NCBI RefSeq assembly: GCF_900258045.1
Contig: NZ_OGVD01000004.1
Location: 868,001 to 932,000 of the forward strand
Source: Sphingorhabdus sp. EL138
GTDB taxonomy: Bacteria; Pseudomonadota; Alphaproteobacteria; Sphingomonadales; Sphingomonadaceae
Length of the DNA: 64,000 nucleotides
Reading direction: 5' to 3'
How positions within the stretch are numbered: the stretch's first letter is position 1; each line of letters begins with the position of its first letter. The notes beneath the pieces were generated by a model, which worked only from the letters and a program-made list of their open reading frames with translations, was not told the origin of the DNA and made no database searches. The translations under genes and the position numbers were made by a program. Shown here one piece after another: positions 7,729 through 17,386 of the stretch.

Positions 7729-10014
7729 TTATCGGCTGCGATGACGAATATTTGCCGGACGACCGCGTTTTCCCTTACGATGCGGCTTTCCTTTGGGGCC
7801 ACTGCGTCCGCGCCGGGGCTCATGGCGACCCGGCATGTGATCGGCTCCTTCCGCAAGTTCAAAGAGCAGACTACCTGTGGCAGCATTAGCTTCTACCAAC
7901 CGCAGGTCGAGTTTTTGCCCGATATTATAGGTTACGCCTGTTTCAACACCCTCGAATTGTTGTTTTTGCTCGTCATAGTCGAACCGTTCCACACCCAGTG
8001 TCCGGACAGGAACCAAGCCGTCCCCGCCCAATTCCTCTACAGTGGCAAAAAAACCGAAATTCTGGACACCGGTGATCCGGCATTTCAGTATCTGACCAAC
8101 ATGATCGGATAAATGGGCCGAGATATAACGATCCACCGTCTCACGTTCGGCCATCATCGCGCGCCGTTCCAGTTGGCTGATCTTTTCGGATATCAGGTCC
8201 AGCTTGTCAGCCATGTCCTTGCTCAACCCACTTTGTGCAGGGATCAGATCATTCTTGGGTTTCGGCTGTTCCAATTTGCAACCACTCACCAAAGCGCGGT
8301 GCACAATCAGGTCGGCATAGCGCCGAATCGGGCTGGTGAAGTGCGCATAGCTGCCCAGTGAAAGGCCGAAATGCCCCATGTTGGTGGACCCATAATAAGC
8401 CTGCGTCTGACTGCGCAATATCTGTTCCATGACCAACGGTAAAATCTCCGCCTCGCCAACCTGCTCAATCAGGCGATTGAAAACCGATGGCTTGATCACC
8501 TGTCCCATTGCAAAACTGACATCAAAGCTCTTGAGATAGTCTTTGAGCGCAATGAGCTTCTCGCGCGAGGGTACTTCGTGAACCCGGTAAATGAGCGGTG
8601 ATTTATTGGATTCGAGCATTTTAGCCGCAGCGACGTTGGCCGCGATCATGTAGTCCTCTACCAGGCGGTGCGCATCGAGCCGTTCCCGCGTCGCAATCTC
8701 GGCAATCCGGCCTTGATCATCCAGGACTACCCGCTTTTCTGGCAGGTCAAGATTGAGGGGTTCTCTGCCATCTCTGGCTTTGGCAAGTAATTTCCAGCAC
8801 GCCCAAAGCGGCTCAAGAGCGCTCGCCTTCATGGGATGATCCTGTTTCCCGTCCATTGCGGCCTGCGCGTCTTCATAAGCAATATTGCCGGTCAGCCGAA
8901 CAATCGCCCGCGTGAAACGCGAGGAAGTAACCTTGCCCTTGGCATCAATTTTGAGATGACATGCCAATGCCGCCCGATCGACATCCTGCTTGAGCGAACA
9001 GACATCCGTAGACAGCGCCTCGGGCAACATTGGAACAACCCGGTCAGGGAAATAGACACTATTGCCGCGCTTGTATGCTTCACGATCCAGCTTGCTGCCG
9101 CTGCGAACATAGAAGGATACATCGGCGATCGCGACAATCGCCTTGAAACCGCCCGCATTATTGGCATCATCATCGGGCGCCGCCCAGATAGCATCGTCAT
9201 GGTCACGCGCATCGGCAGGATCGATCGCAACTATGGGCAGATCGGTGAGATCTTCCCTGTCCTCTTTGCTGAGTTCCAGCTTGGTGGCATGCGCGGCTTC
9301 ATCCAAAACATCTGTCGGAAATTCTAGCGGAATTTCATATTTATGGATGGCGATCAGGCTGAATGACTTGGGTGCAAAAGGATCACCTAGGACTTCTTTA
9401 ATGCGTGCCTTTACTTGACTACCGCGACCGACGGGCTCTGCAAGAACCAGTTTCCCTACTTCCGCTCCACCCAAATCGGATATAGCTGTGCTGCGTCTAA
9501 TTTTTCGATCTACAGGCTTCAGCCAGAACCGGTCGCGCTCGTCCTTTTCGACAACGCCCATCAGCATATCACTGCTTTGGGCAATTTTCTTCATGATGAA
9601 GGCGATATGGCCCTGACCACGTTCTTCCGTGCGCGCGAGAATACGGTCACCGACAGCCAAGGCCGCGCGGCGACCACGCTCCTTGATACGCAGCCGGGGT
9701 GCGGGGGCTTCGGCTTCCCAGCGTTCGGGCATGCCAATCGCCTCATTGCCGTCGATTTCGACGATTTTCAGCACCGTGACCTTGGGAATACCGCCCATTT
9801 TGTGAAAGGCCCGGCCAGGTGTGCTGTCGATCAGGCCTTCGTCGGCCATGTCTTTCAGCAAAGCCTTGAGAGCAATTTTGTCCGACCCACGCAAGCGAAA
9901 GGCCTTGGCGATTTCCCGTTTACCGGCGGGTTGGTCTGACTTTTCGATAAAGTCCAATATCTGTTTGCGCGACGGAACCTGTCTTGGCTTGTGAGATTTG
10001 GACGATTTCGCCAT
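7729..10014 (-). CDS. rnr: Ribonuclease R
   Basis: The 761-residue 3'-5' exoribonuclease degrades structured RNA. The order of domains is an N-terminal winged-helix segment (about 1-65), cold-shock-like OB domains, the RNB catalytic domain with the metal-binding run DPADARDHDDA (about residue 262), and a C-terminal S1 domain (GQILKCRITGVQNFGFF). A basic tail rich in Lys, Arg and Gly ends the protein (GRSGPKGKPHRKGKRGRP). Length and motifs fit RNase R rather than RNase II. Its ATG overlaps the proS stop by one base (TAATG), so it is coupled to the prolyl-tRNA synthetase. Confidence 0.96.
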   Translation of the reverse strand: MAKSSKSHKPRQVPSRKQILDFIEKSDQPAGKREIAKAFRLRGSDKIALKALLKDMADEGLIDSTPGRAFHKMGGIPKVTVLKIVEIDGNEAIGMPERWEAEAPAPRLRIKERGRRAALAVGDRILARTEERGQGHIAFIMKKIAQSSDMLMGVVEKDERDRFWLKPVDRKIRRSTAISDLGGAEVGKLVLAEPVGRGSQVKARIKEVLGDPFAPKSFSLIAIHKYEIPLEFPTDVLDEAAHATKLELSKEDREDLTDLPIVAIDPADARDHDDAIWAAPDDDANNAGGFKAIVAIADVSFYVRSGSKLDREAYKRGNSVYFPDRVVPMLPEALSTDVCSLKQDVDRAALACHLKIDAKGKVTSSRFTRAIVRLTGNIAYEDAQAAMDGKQDHPMKASALEPLWACWKLLAKARDGREPLNLDLPEKRVVLDDQGRIAEIATRERLDAHRLVEDYMIAANVAAAKMLESNKSPLIYRVHEVPSREKLIALKDYLKSFDVSFAMGQVIKPSVFNRLIEQVGEAEILPLVMEQILRSQTQAYYGSTNMGHFGLSLGSYAHFTSPIRRYADLIVHRALVSGCKLEQPKPKNDLIPAQSGLSKDMADKLDLISEKISQLERRAMMAERETVDRYISAHLSDHVGQILKCRITGVQNFGFFATVEELGGDGLVPVRTLGVERFDYDEQKQQFEGVETGVTYNIGQKLDLRLVEANAATGSLLFELAEGADHMPGRHEPRRGRSGPKGKPHRKGKRGRPANIRHRSR

Positions 10015-11549
10015 TAATAGGCTTTGCCGATAAGAATCCGTTCGACCGCTGGCTTACCCGTGAAAATACAGTTGCCGTCCACCGCTGCTGCCTCGTTCGG
10101 TACATTGCGGAAGGTCAGTTTCAGCTTTTTCAGTCTCTCTTCAATCTGATCAAGTTCTTCGCCGGTTGCACGGCACCATTGGACTTCCAGCCAACCAGGA
10201 TATTTTTTATTCTCTTTGTAGAATTTCTGAACATCCGTAAAATCGGTCAAACCGCGCGTAATATTGGAATCCAGTCGTTGCTTGGCTTCACCATGCAATT
10301 TCGTTTGGATTTCTTTCAACAACGTCGGCGCCTGTTCCGCAAAGGTGTCTTTCGCAAGAATCTGGGCATCGAGCTTGCCATTATCTTTATAAAGCGCGTC
10401 GCGGCGAAGAGCCGACACATTGCCTTCCGCAACATCTCGCGGCCCAATCTCCAATATAAGCGGCGCGCCTTTTTTGACCCAGGACCAACGCTTGTTCGAC
10501 GCCTTGGCGCCGCTCTTGTCGAGTTTAACCCGGACATTCTCGTCAAAAGCCCGCAGTCCGGACAGTTGTTTCGTAAGCGCGGTACAGAAATCGAGAACCT
10601 CTTCATCCTCTGGCTTGTCGCGCAGCATGGGAATGACCACCACTTGATATGGCGCAATAAGCGGAGGTACGCGTAGGCCATCATCGTCACCATGCGTCAT
10701 GATCACGCCGCCGATGAGCCGCGTAGAAGTGCCCCAACTCGTCGTATAGGCGAACTGAAACTGTCCTTCCTTGTCCTGATAGCGGATGTTTTGAGCCTTG
10801 GAGAAGGTCTGGCCAAGAAAATGCGAGGTGCCGGCTTGCAATGCCTTACCGTCCTGCATCATTGCCTCGATAGAATAGGTGGCGTCCGCGCCAGGAAAAC
10901 GCTCATTCTCGGGTTTCTCACCAGCAACAACAGGCATCGCCAGCACATCTTCAGAGAAGCTGCGGTACATTTCCAATATGTCGAGCGTTTCTTCCATCGC
11001 TTCGTCGCGTGTTGTATGGGCGGTATGACCTTCTTGCCAAAGGAACTCGCTGGTTCGCAGGAACATTCGTGTCCGCATTTCCCAACGCACAACATTGGCC
11101 CACTGGTTGATCATAACTGGCAGGTCGCGCCAGCTTTGTACCCAGCGCGAAAAGGCGGTGCCGATGACGGTTTCGGACGTTGGCCGGACTACCAAAGGTT
11201 CTTCAAGCTTTGCCTCTGGATCAACTACAAGGCCGTCAGCATTGTCTTTCATCAACCGGTGATGCGTAACAACTGCCATTTCCTTGGCAAAGCCATCGAC
11301 ATGTTCCGCTTCCTTGGCGAAATAACTGAGCGGAATGAACAATGGGAAATAGCAGTTTTCATGACCGGTGGCCTTGATCCGCTGGTCCATGAGAAACTGT
11401 ACCCGCTCCCAGATACCATAGCCCCACGGCCGCATGACCATGCATCCGCGCACGCCGGACTCTTCAGCCAAATCGGCCTCGGCAATAAGCTGTTGATACC
11501 AAGCTGAAAAGTCAGCTTCTCTGGTTACGGATAGAGCGTTTTTCTTCAC
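10014..11549 (-). CDS. proS: Prolyl-tRNA synthetase, type 3 (archaeal/eukaryotic-like)
   Basis: The 511-residue class II synthetase attaches proline to tRNA-Pro. Class II motifs are present: motif 2 near RTRMFLRTSEFLWQEGHTAH and motif 3 near TRLIGGVIMTHGDDDG. It lacks the long editing insertion of the common bacterial form, and the ending VERILIGKAY with a C-terminal zinc-type domain is characteristic of the archaeal/eukaryotic-like group found in some alphaproteobacteria. The beginning is preceded by a purine-rich stretch and 50 bases separate it from the phaR stop. It is first in a two-gene operon with rnr. Confidence 0.95.
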   Translation of the reverse strand: MKKNALSVTREADFSAWYQQLIAEADLAEESGVRGCMVMRPWGYGIWERVQFLMDQRIKATGHENCYFPLFIPLSYFAKEAEHVDGFAKEMAVVTHHRLMKDNADGLVVDPEAKLEEPLVVRPTSETVIGTAFSRWVQSWRDLPVMINQWANVVRWEMRTRMFLRTSEFLWQEGHTAHTTRDEAMEETLDILEMYRSFSEDVLAMPVVAGEKPENERFPGADATYSIEAMMQDGKALQAGTSHFLGQTFSKAQNIRYQDKEGQFQFAYTTSWGTSTRLIGGVIMTHGDDDGLRVPPLIAPYQVVVIPMLRDKPEDEEVLDFCTALTKQLSGLRAFDENVRVKLDKSGAKASNKRWSWVKKGAPLILEIGPRDVAEGNVSALRRDALYKDNGKLDAQILAKDTFAEQAPTLLKEIQTKLHGEAKQRLDSNITRGLTDFTDVQKFYKENKKYPGWLEVQWCRATGEELDQIEERLKKLKLTFRNVPNEAAAVDGNCIFTGKPAVERILIGKAY

Positions 11550-11600
11550 GTATTCTGTTCCTGTCGGAAAAGTTTTAAAATCGGAGACCTGGAGGTCGAA

Positions 11601-12242
11601 TCAATCGTCGAGATTATCTATCTTCGATTGAATATCTGCCAGCTGTTGTTTGAGATCCATAATCTCTTTGTCTTTTGCAGACATTTCTTCTTCCGGCTCT
11701 GGCTCTAACACCGGTTCTTCATCGTTAGATGCTGTTTTGTCCCCTAGTCCCAGCGGATTCAACGCTTTTTCGACGACGCTGCCCAGCGGACTGGATTTCA
11801 AGGCATTTTCAATGGCTTCCTGAAACTGCTTCTGGTTTTTGACTGCCATCTGTCCCAAGGGATTTTTATTGAGAGCCCCTTCGACAGCTTCCTGAAACTG
11901 TTTCTGGTTTTTGCGAAAATTGTCCATTGATGCTTCGAGATATGACGGCATCAGTGACTGCATGCTGTTGCCATACATGGAGATAAGCTGGCGCAGGAAA
12001 TTGACCGGCAGCATATTCTGACCGCTGCTTTCCTCATCAACGATAATCTGGGTGAGCACATTATGTGTAATGTCATCACCAGTTTTCGCGTCGACGACCA
12101 CGAAGTCAACATCATCACGCGTCATTTCCGCCAGAAAATCCAGCGTAATATAATTGGACGTCTGTGTGTTGTAGAGTCGCCGGTTGGCATATTTTTTTAT
12201 TATGATCGGGCCGTCCGGATCACCCTTTTTTGTCTTCGCCAT
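11601..12242 (-). CDS. phaR: Polyhydroxyalkanoate synthesis regulator PhaR
   Basis: The 213-residue protein has the N-terminal PHB/PHA DNA-binding domain, IIIKKYANRRLYNTQTSNYITL, followed by the PHB accumulation domain with VDEESSGQNMLPVNFLRQLI. It represses phasin and PHA genes when granules are absent. I start it at 12242, where AGGAGA precedes the ATG, rather than at the longer open frame (12269). An unusual feature is a tandem repeat, KNQKQFQEAxExALxxxPLG, at about residues 110-128 and 135-153, and an acidic C-terminal coiled-coil-like end (KEIMDLKQQLADIQSKIDNL). No phaC or phasin gene lies in the window. Confidence 0.92.
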   Translation of the reverse strand: MAKTKKGDPDGPIIIKKYANRRLYNTQTSNYITLDFLAEMTRDDVDFVVVDAKTGDDITHNVLTQIIVDEESSGQNMLPVNFLRQLISMYGNSMQSLMPSYLEASMDNFRKNQKQFQEAVEGALNKNPLGQMAVKNQKQFQEAIENALKSSPLGSVVEKALNPLGLGDKTASNDEEPVLEPEPEEEMSAKDKEIMDLKQQLADIQSKIDNLDD

Positions 12243-12439
12243 GTTATCTCCTGTGAACCATATCGCCATTTTTTTCGGATTAAGTCGATAGAGCTTGAAA
12301 AATCTTTGCTATTCCGACCGCTTTAGACAAAATTGTGCATCGCCGCAACCAAAGCTGCTCCCTGAGTTTTGTATATTGCAATCGGCGCGGAATTTAGCCG
12401 ATTAGTTCATGTGCGTTTGCGATATGGCAGATGCTCAAA

Positions 12440-13495
12440 TCAGGCCCAGTAACGGCTGTAACGATTGCCCAGACCAGTTATCAGTTCATATTGCGACAGG
12501 CCGGACTGGAGCGATGCTCTTGGCAGATCATAATCTGCTGAGATCCAATCAGATTCTTTAAGGTCAGGAGCGTCGGATATATCAACCGCGACCAAATCCA
12601 TCGATATACGCCCGAGAACGGGCAGCTTGGTTTGATCCTTGGAAAATATACCTGTGTTGGAAAAGCCGCGCAAATATCCGTCGGCATATCCCATCGCCAA
12701 TATGGCAATTGGATGGTCTCTTTCAGCTGTGTATTTGGCGTTATAGCCTACCTGATCACCGTGTTGCAGGTTACGGGTCTGTAGAATTTGCACTTCCGGG
12801 AAAGCCACTTGCTGAATTGTCTCAACGAGCGCCGGTCTTTGCTTTCCTCCGTAAAGAGACAACCCAGGTCTGGTGCAATCGAAATGATAGTCTTGTCCCA
12901 AAGCGATACCTGCACTGTTGCTGAGGCTCCGTCGCTTCCCGGGCACAAGTTGCAGCGCGTTGGCAAACTGCTCCAGTTGAGCTTCGTTTTGGGGGACATC
13001 CTCGTCTGCAGAAGCTAGGTGGCTCATAACAATGTCGATATTCATTTCACTCCAGTCGCACTGATGCAATTCCGAAACATTGATGCCTAGGCGGTTCATC
13101 CCGCTATTGATCATCAGGTCGCATGGGCGTCCCGTTTCACGCCATCGGACTGCTTGTTCCACGCTGTTCAATACCGGTTTGGCGGATGATGTGATGGCAA
13201 ATGGCATGTCTTCCGGACGTACGCCGTTTAAAACGGAGATGTTGGTGTGTGCCTCGGCACAAGATTCTATCTCCTTGGCTTCCCGCCAATTGGCGACATA
13301 GAAATCCCGGCAACCTGCGGATTGCAAACGCTGAAAAACCTCAACGGCACCAAGACCGTAAGCGTTGGCCTTTATCGCTGCTCCAGCGCTGGCAGCACCG
13401 CTCATATTATCCAGCGCGTGCCAATTGGATAGCAAGGCGCCGGCATCCAAACGCAGCCTTGTGGGTGATGGAATATCAATGACTTTATCGCTCAT
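12440..13495 (-). CDS. alr: Alanine racemase
   Basis: The 351-residue PLP enzyme interconverts L- and D-alanine for peptidoglycan. The PLP lysine is K42 in AAIKANAYGLG. The C-terminal half has the catalytic tyrosine in GDQVGYNAKYTA and the typical GRISMDLVAVDIS. The length is typical. It follows the transporter gene by 18 bases and no strong ribosome site is visible, so it may be translated by read-in from that gene. Whether the transporter carries a related amino acid is unknown. Confidence 0.93.
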   Translation of the reverse strand: MSDKVIDIPSPTRLRLDAGALLSNWHALDNMSGAASAGAAIKANAYGLGAVEVFQRLQSAGCRDFYVANWREAKEIESCAEAHTNISVLNGVRPEDMPFAITSSAKPVLNSVEQAVRWRETGRPCDLMINSGMNRLGINVSELHQCDWSEMNIDIVMSHLASADEDVPQNEAQLEQFANALQLVPGKRRSLSNSAGIALGQDYHFDCTRPGLSLYGGKQRPALVETIQQVAFPEVQILQTRNLQHGDQVGYNAKYTAERDHPIAILAMGYADGYLRGFSNTGIFSKDQTKLPVLGRISMDLVAVDISDAPDLKESDWISADYDLPRASLQSGLSQYELITGLGNRYSRYWA

Positions 13496-13513
13496 GATGC
13501 GGCGATAGTCAGT

Positions 13514-15151
13514 TTAATCTGCTTCGTCGAGTGCTGCTTCCGGGTCCTTGGGAATGCCCCACCAGGCTACGATAACGCCAAAGGCAACGACGACCCAGGT
13601 ATACCAGAGGCCTGAATAGACATCACCCGATCGAGCGACGATATAGCCCGCAATCAGGGGCAGAAAACCGCCGAGATATCCCGCCCCGATATGGTAAGGT
13701 ATCGACATGGAGCTATAGCGGATTTTTGGTGGGAACATCTCAGCCAGGAGCGCCGCTACTGATCCGTAAGTGAGTGCGCTGAGCGCGCCCAAAACGAGCA
13801 ATATTGCGACAATGCCCAATATGCGCACAGCTCCAAGCTGCTGCTCTTCGAAATCAAAGCCTGAAGCACTGAGTGCGCTGCGAATTCCGTCCCGCCGCGC
13901 CGCCCCGTCACTGAACCAAGCCGTGTCGACTGCGATTTCCTCGCTGCCAGCGAAGAGTTTCAAATCCGATGCATCGGTGACCGTATAGGCAACACCAGAA
14001 GCCGTCAAAGTCTCCAGAATCTTGCCGCAGTCGCTTTGTTCACGGCTGAACAGCTCGGCAAAGGGGTCCGTGCTGCAAGCCGTGCCTTCTACACGAACCG
14101 GAGTAGCCTCCGATGCCGCCGACAATCCGGGATTGGCAAGTTGTCCCAAGCCCCAGAAGGATGGGAAAAGAAGAAATAGAGACAGGATTGCGCCAACGAT
14201 AATCGGCTTCTTCCGTCCTACTTTATCTGACCATTTTCCGACGACAAGATAGAAAGACATCGCAATCAAACCGGCGAAAAACAGAATCAGGTCAACAGTC
14301 AAATCATCGACATTCATTGGGCCACGAAGAAATGACATGCCGGAGAAAAAGGCTGTGTACCAAATCGTGGTCAATATCCCGGTAATCCCGAACAGGGCGA
14401 CGAAAATCCGCTTCTTGTTGCCGGGATAGGAAAAGCTTTCGGTGAACGGGTTTTTGGAGGTTTTTCCTTCAGCCTTCATCGCCTGGAAAACCGGACTTTC
14501 ATTCAACTTCAAGCGCATCCACAGCGAAATGCCGAGTAATATTATCGAGAGCAAGAAGGGAATACGCCAGCCCCAATCGTTGAAATCATCGGTTGGAATC
14601 AGGAAACGGCAAGCTAGCACCACGCCAATGGACAATACAAAGCCGCCGGCAACGCTGGCCTGAATATAGCTGGTATAATAACCGCGTTTCTCTGTTGGTG
14701 CATGTTCCGCGACATAGATGGCCGCACCGCCATATTCGCCGCCCAGCGCCAGTCCCTGCAAAACACGCAGGAAGATAACAATCGCTGGCGCTGCCAGTCC
14801 GATGGTTTCGGCACTGGGGATCAAGCCAACACCAGCGGTCGCTATCCCCATCAGGGTGACGGTAACCAGAAACGTATATTTGCGCCCCAGTCGATCGCCC
14901 AGAAAGCCAAACAGGACAGCGCCTACAGGTCTGAAACCAAAGCCGATCGCAAAAGTTGCCCAAACCAACAGGATTTCAAGTGTTTCATTACCGCTTGGGA
15001 AAAAGGTGGGGCCAATGATGTAGAACAAGGTTCCGTAGATAAAGAAATCATACCATTCGAATATCGTTCCGGCGGATGACGCGCCGATGACAAGCTTGAT
15101 TTCCTTGTCGGTTGGTTCGCGCTGCATTGCAACGGCTGCCTCACTGGCCAT
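13514..15151 (-). CDS. MFS transporter, metabolite:H+ symporter (MHS) type
   Basis: The 545-residue protein has twelve predicted membrane helices and the MFS signature loops GFLGDRLGRK (after helix 2) and GKWSDKVGRKK (after helix 8). FEWYDFFIYGTL in helix 1 and GGEYGGAAIYVAEHAP are typical of MHS carriers such as ProP, KgtP and ShiA. I start it at the ATG at 15151, with GGAGGG upstream, rather than at a TTG further out. It is longer than usual because of about 110 residues between helices 9 and 10 with two cysteines, predicted periplasmic. The substrate is unknown; its place after the propionate operon would fit an organic acid. Confidence 0.88.
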   Translation of the reverse strand: MASEAAVAMQREPTDKEIKLVIGASSAGTIFEWYDFFIYGTLFYIIGPTFFPSGNETLEILLVWATFAIGFGFRPVGAVLFGFLGDRLGRKYTFLVTVTLMGIATAGVGLIPSAETIGLAAPAIVIFLRVLQGLALGGEYGGAAIYVAEHAPTEKRGYYTSYIQASVAGGFVLSIGVVLACRFLIPTDDFNDWGWRIPFLLSIILLGISLWMRLKLNESPVFQAMKAEGKTSKNPFTESFSYPGNKKRIFVALFGITGILTTIWYTAFFSGMSFLRGPMNVDDLTVDLILFFAGLIAMSFYLVVGKWSDKVGRKKPIIVGAILSLFLLFPSFWGLGQLANPGLSAASEATPVRVEGTACSTDPFAELFSREQSDCGKILETLTASGVAYTVTDASDLKLFAGSEEIAVDTAWFSDGAARRDGIRSALSASGFDFEEQQLGAVRILGIVAILLVLGALSALTYGSVAALLAEMFPPKIRYSSMSIPYHIGAGYLGGFLPLIAGYIVARSGDVYSGLWYTWVVVAFGVIVAWWGIPKDPEAALDEAD

Positions 15152-15176
15152 ATTCGCCCTCCCCAAGGTGCTTTGA

Positions 15177-17147
15177 TTATTCCAGTTCGAGTATCACTGC
15201 ATCGACGGCAAGGCTATCCCCTTGTTCCGCCTCGACCGATTTCACGACGGCATTTTTCTCTGCACGCAAGATATTTTCCATCTTCATTGCCTCGACCACG
15301 GCCAATGGTTGGCCTTCCTCGACCTTGTCGCCTTCTTTGACGTGCAGCGCCACAAGCAGTCCCGGCATCGGGCAAAGGAGATATTTGGAAAGATCCGGCG
15401 GAACCTTTTCTATCATATACACGGCATGTTGCGCGATATGGGCAGGCAAGACCTGCACCTTGTGGGTTGCGCCATGTGTGTTGAGCGCAAAGCCATTGGC
15501 GGTCTTGGCAATTTTCACCGACAGGGGTTCTTCGCCAATATTGGCGAGAATCAGGCTATCACCAGGCGTGTAAGCTACAGACAGGTCGATATCCTGATCA
15601 TCGACCAGAATAGCTTCTTCGGATACGGAGACCTGCTGAATGCTGTCACCAATTTTGACTTCCCATTCAGATGGCGGTTGCAGCCGCTGACCCAATTGAT
15701 TGTCAATCCGGCGTGCGCGATCCGCGTGGGCAGTCGCAGCAAAAGCAGCAATGGCAGCGAGATTACGCAGCAAATCATCCGTCGCGGGTGCCCCCTGAAA
15801 ACCATCAGGATATTCTTCGGCAATAAAATTGGTCGTGATATTGCCCTCGCGAAACCGCTCATGCTGCATCAGCGCTGAAAGAAAATCGATATTGTGTCCC
15901 GGTCCGGTAATCTCGAACCGGTTCAGCGCATCAATCTGACGATCAATGGCTTCAATGCGGGTTTCGCCATAGGTGATCAGTTTGGCAATCATCGGATCAT
16001 AGAAGATCGAGACTTCGCCGCCCTCCGCAACACCGTCATCTATCCTGATGCCTTCTTCGGCTTCTGGCGGGTTATATTTAACCAGACGTCCGGTGGACGG
16101 CAGGAAGTTGCGATAGGGATCTTCGGCATAGACGCGGTTTTCGACCGCCCAACCGGTGAGGGTCACATCATCCTGCGTCAGCGGTAGCTTCTCGCCATAG
16201 GCCACGCGGATCATCTGTTCGACCAGATCGAGACCGGTAATATATTCGGTAACGGGATGCTCGACCTGCAACCGGGTGTTCATTTCAAGGAAATAGAAAC
16301 TCTTGTCCGCGCCGACGATCAGTTCGACTGTACCCGCGCTGTGATAATCCACCGCTTTGGACAGAGCGACCGCCTGTTCACCCATTTTCTTGCGCATTTC
16401 AGGGTCAACAAAAGGAGATGGCGCCTCTTCGACGACTTTCTGGTGCCGCCGCTGAATCGAACATTCGCGTTCGCCGAGATAGATGACATTGCCATGCTTA
16501 TCGCCGAGCACCTGAATTTCAATATGGCGAGGTTGTTCGATAAATTTTTCGATAAACACCCGGTCATCGCCGAAACTGGCAAGCCCTTCCCGCTTGGTCG
16601 CCTCAAAGCCTTCGCGGACGTCTTTCTCGTTCCAAGCGAGACGCATGCCTTTTCCGCCGCCGCCAGCGCTGGCTTTCATCATCACCGGATAGCCGATTTC
16701 GCCAGAAATTTTGACGGCGTGATCGGTGTCATCAATCTCACCGATATGGCCGGGAACAACGCTGACTCCAGCTTTCTCGGCCAGTTTTTTGGATTCAATT
16801 TTGTCACCCATGGCGGCAATCGCATTGGGTGGTGGCCCGATAAAGGCGATATCGTTTTCAGCAAGCTGTTCCGGAAAGCTGGTGCGTTCGGAGAGAAAGC
16901 CATAGCCGGGATGTACCGCTTCTGCTCCAGTTTCCTTACAGGCCGCAATAATCTTGTCCGCAATCAAATAAGACTCTGCTGCAGGAGAAGGCCCGATATG
17001 CACAGCCTCATCTGCCATCTGCACATGTGGTGCGCGCGCATCTGCGTCGGAATAAACAGCAACCGTTTTGATACCCATTTTCTCAGCCGTGCGAATGACC
17101 CGGCAAGCAATTTCACCACGATTGGCGATTAGTATTTTTTTGAACAT
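15177..17147 (-). CDS. pccA: Propionyl-CoA carboxylase, biotin-carrying alpha subunit
   Basis: The 656-residue protein contains biotin carboxylase ([15 protein letters not shown] at the start, an ATP-grasp glycine-rich loop KASAGGGGKGMR near residue 160) and a C-terminal biotinyl domain with the biotinylated K622 in EAMKMEN. It carboxylates biotin with ATP and bicarbonate; PccB then transfers the carboxyl to propionyl-CoA. The presence of pccB, mce and mcm in the same operon argues for propionyl-CoA rather than acetyl- or methylcrotonyl-CoA. Its ATG overlaps the upstream small membrane gene by 19 bases. Confidence 0.94.
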   Translation of the reverse strand: MFKKILIANRGEIACRVIRTAEKMGIKTVAVYSDADARAPHVQMADEAVHIGPSPAAESYLIADKIIAACKETGAEAVHPGYGFLSERTSFPEQLAENDIAFIGPPPNAIAAMGDKIESKKLAEKAGVSVVPGHIGEIDDTDHAVKISGEIGYPVMMKASAGGGGKGMRLAWNEKDVREGFEATKREGLASFGDDRVFIEKFIEQPRHIEIQVLGDKHGNVIYLGERECSIQRRHQKVVEEAPSPFVDPEMRKKMGEQAVALSKAVDYHSAGTVELIVGADKSFYFLEMNTRLQVEHPVTEYITGLDLVEQMIRVAYGEKLPLTQDDVTLTGWAVENRVYAEDPYRNFLPSTGRLVKYNPPEAEEGIRIDDGVAEGGEVSIFYDPMIAKLITYGETRIEAIDRQIDALNRFEITGPGHNIDFLSALMQHERFREGNITTNFIAEEYPDGFQGAPATDDLLRNLAAIAAFAATAHADRARRIDNQLGQRLQPPSEWEVKIGDSIQQVSVSEEAILVDDQDIDLSVAYTPGDSLILANIGEEPLSVKIAKTANGFALNTHGATHKVQVLPAHIAQHAVYMIEKVPPDLSKYLLCPMPGLLVALHVKEGDKVEEGQPLAVVEAMKMENILRAEKNAVVKSVEAEQGDSLAVDAVILELE

Positions 17148-17386
17148 AATTTATTTTTCTCGCGAATAATCACAAAAATGGAAAGCAAATAGGGCAGGAT
17201 GATACAAGCCAAAAACAACAATGATGGTCCGCTGCACTCTCCGTTTGCAATTTTCATCTCAAGTGCATTTTTGCAGCCACCCAACTGAGAATTTGAAAAC
17301 ATCAAGAAAGCTGTAACCAAGCCAAACCATAAAATTCCGATGGCGACCGCCACAAACACTTTTAGAAAGACACGGTTTGAGATCAC
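17129..17386 (-). CDS. Small two-helix membrane protein between bioB and pccA
   Basis: The 85-residue product has two hydrophobic segments (about residues 8-31 and 54-73) and a basic C-terminal end. Three cysteines lie in or near the loop and tail. The start is GTG inside GTGA, overlapping the bioB stop, and its 3' end overlaps pccA by 19 bases. The DNA is visibly AT-rich compared with both neighbours. I do not recognise a family. The tight overlaps argue that it is translated with the operon, but a small protein of this length without homologues in hand stays uncertain. Confidence 0.6.
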   Translation of the reverse strand: MISNRVFLKVFVAVAIGILWFGLVTAFLMFSNSQLGGCKNALEMKIANGECSGPSLLFLACIILPYLLSIFVIIREKNKLCSKKY

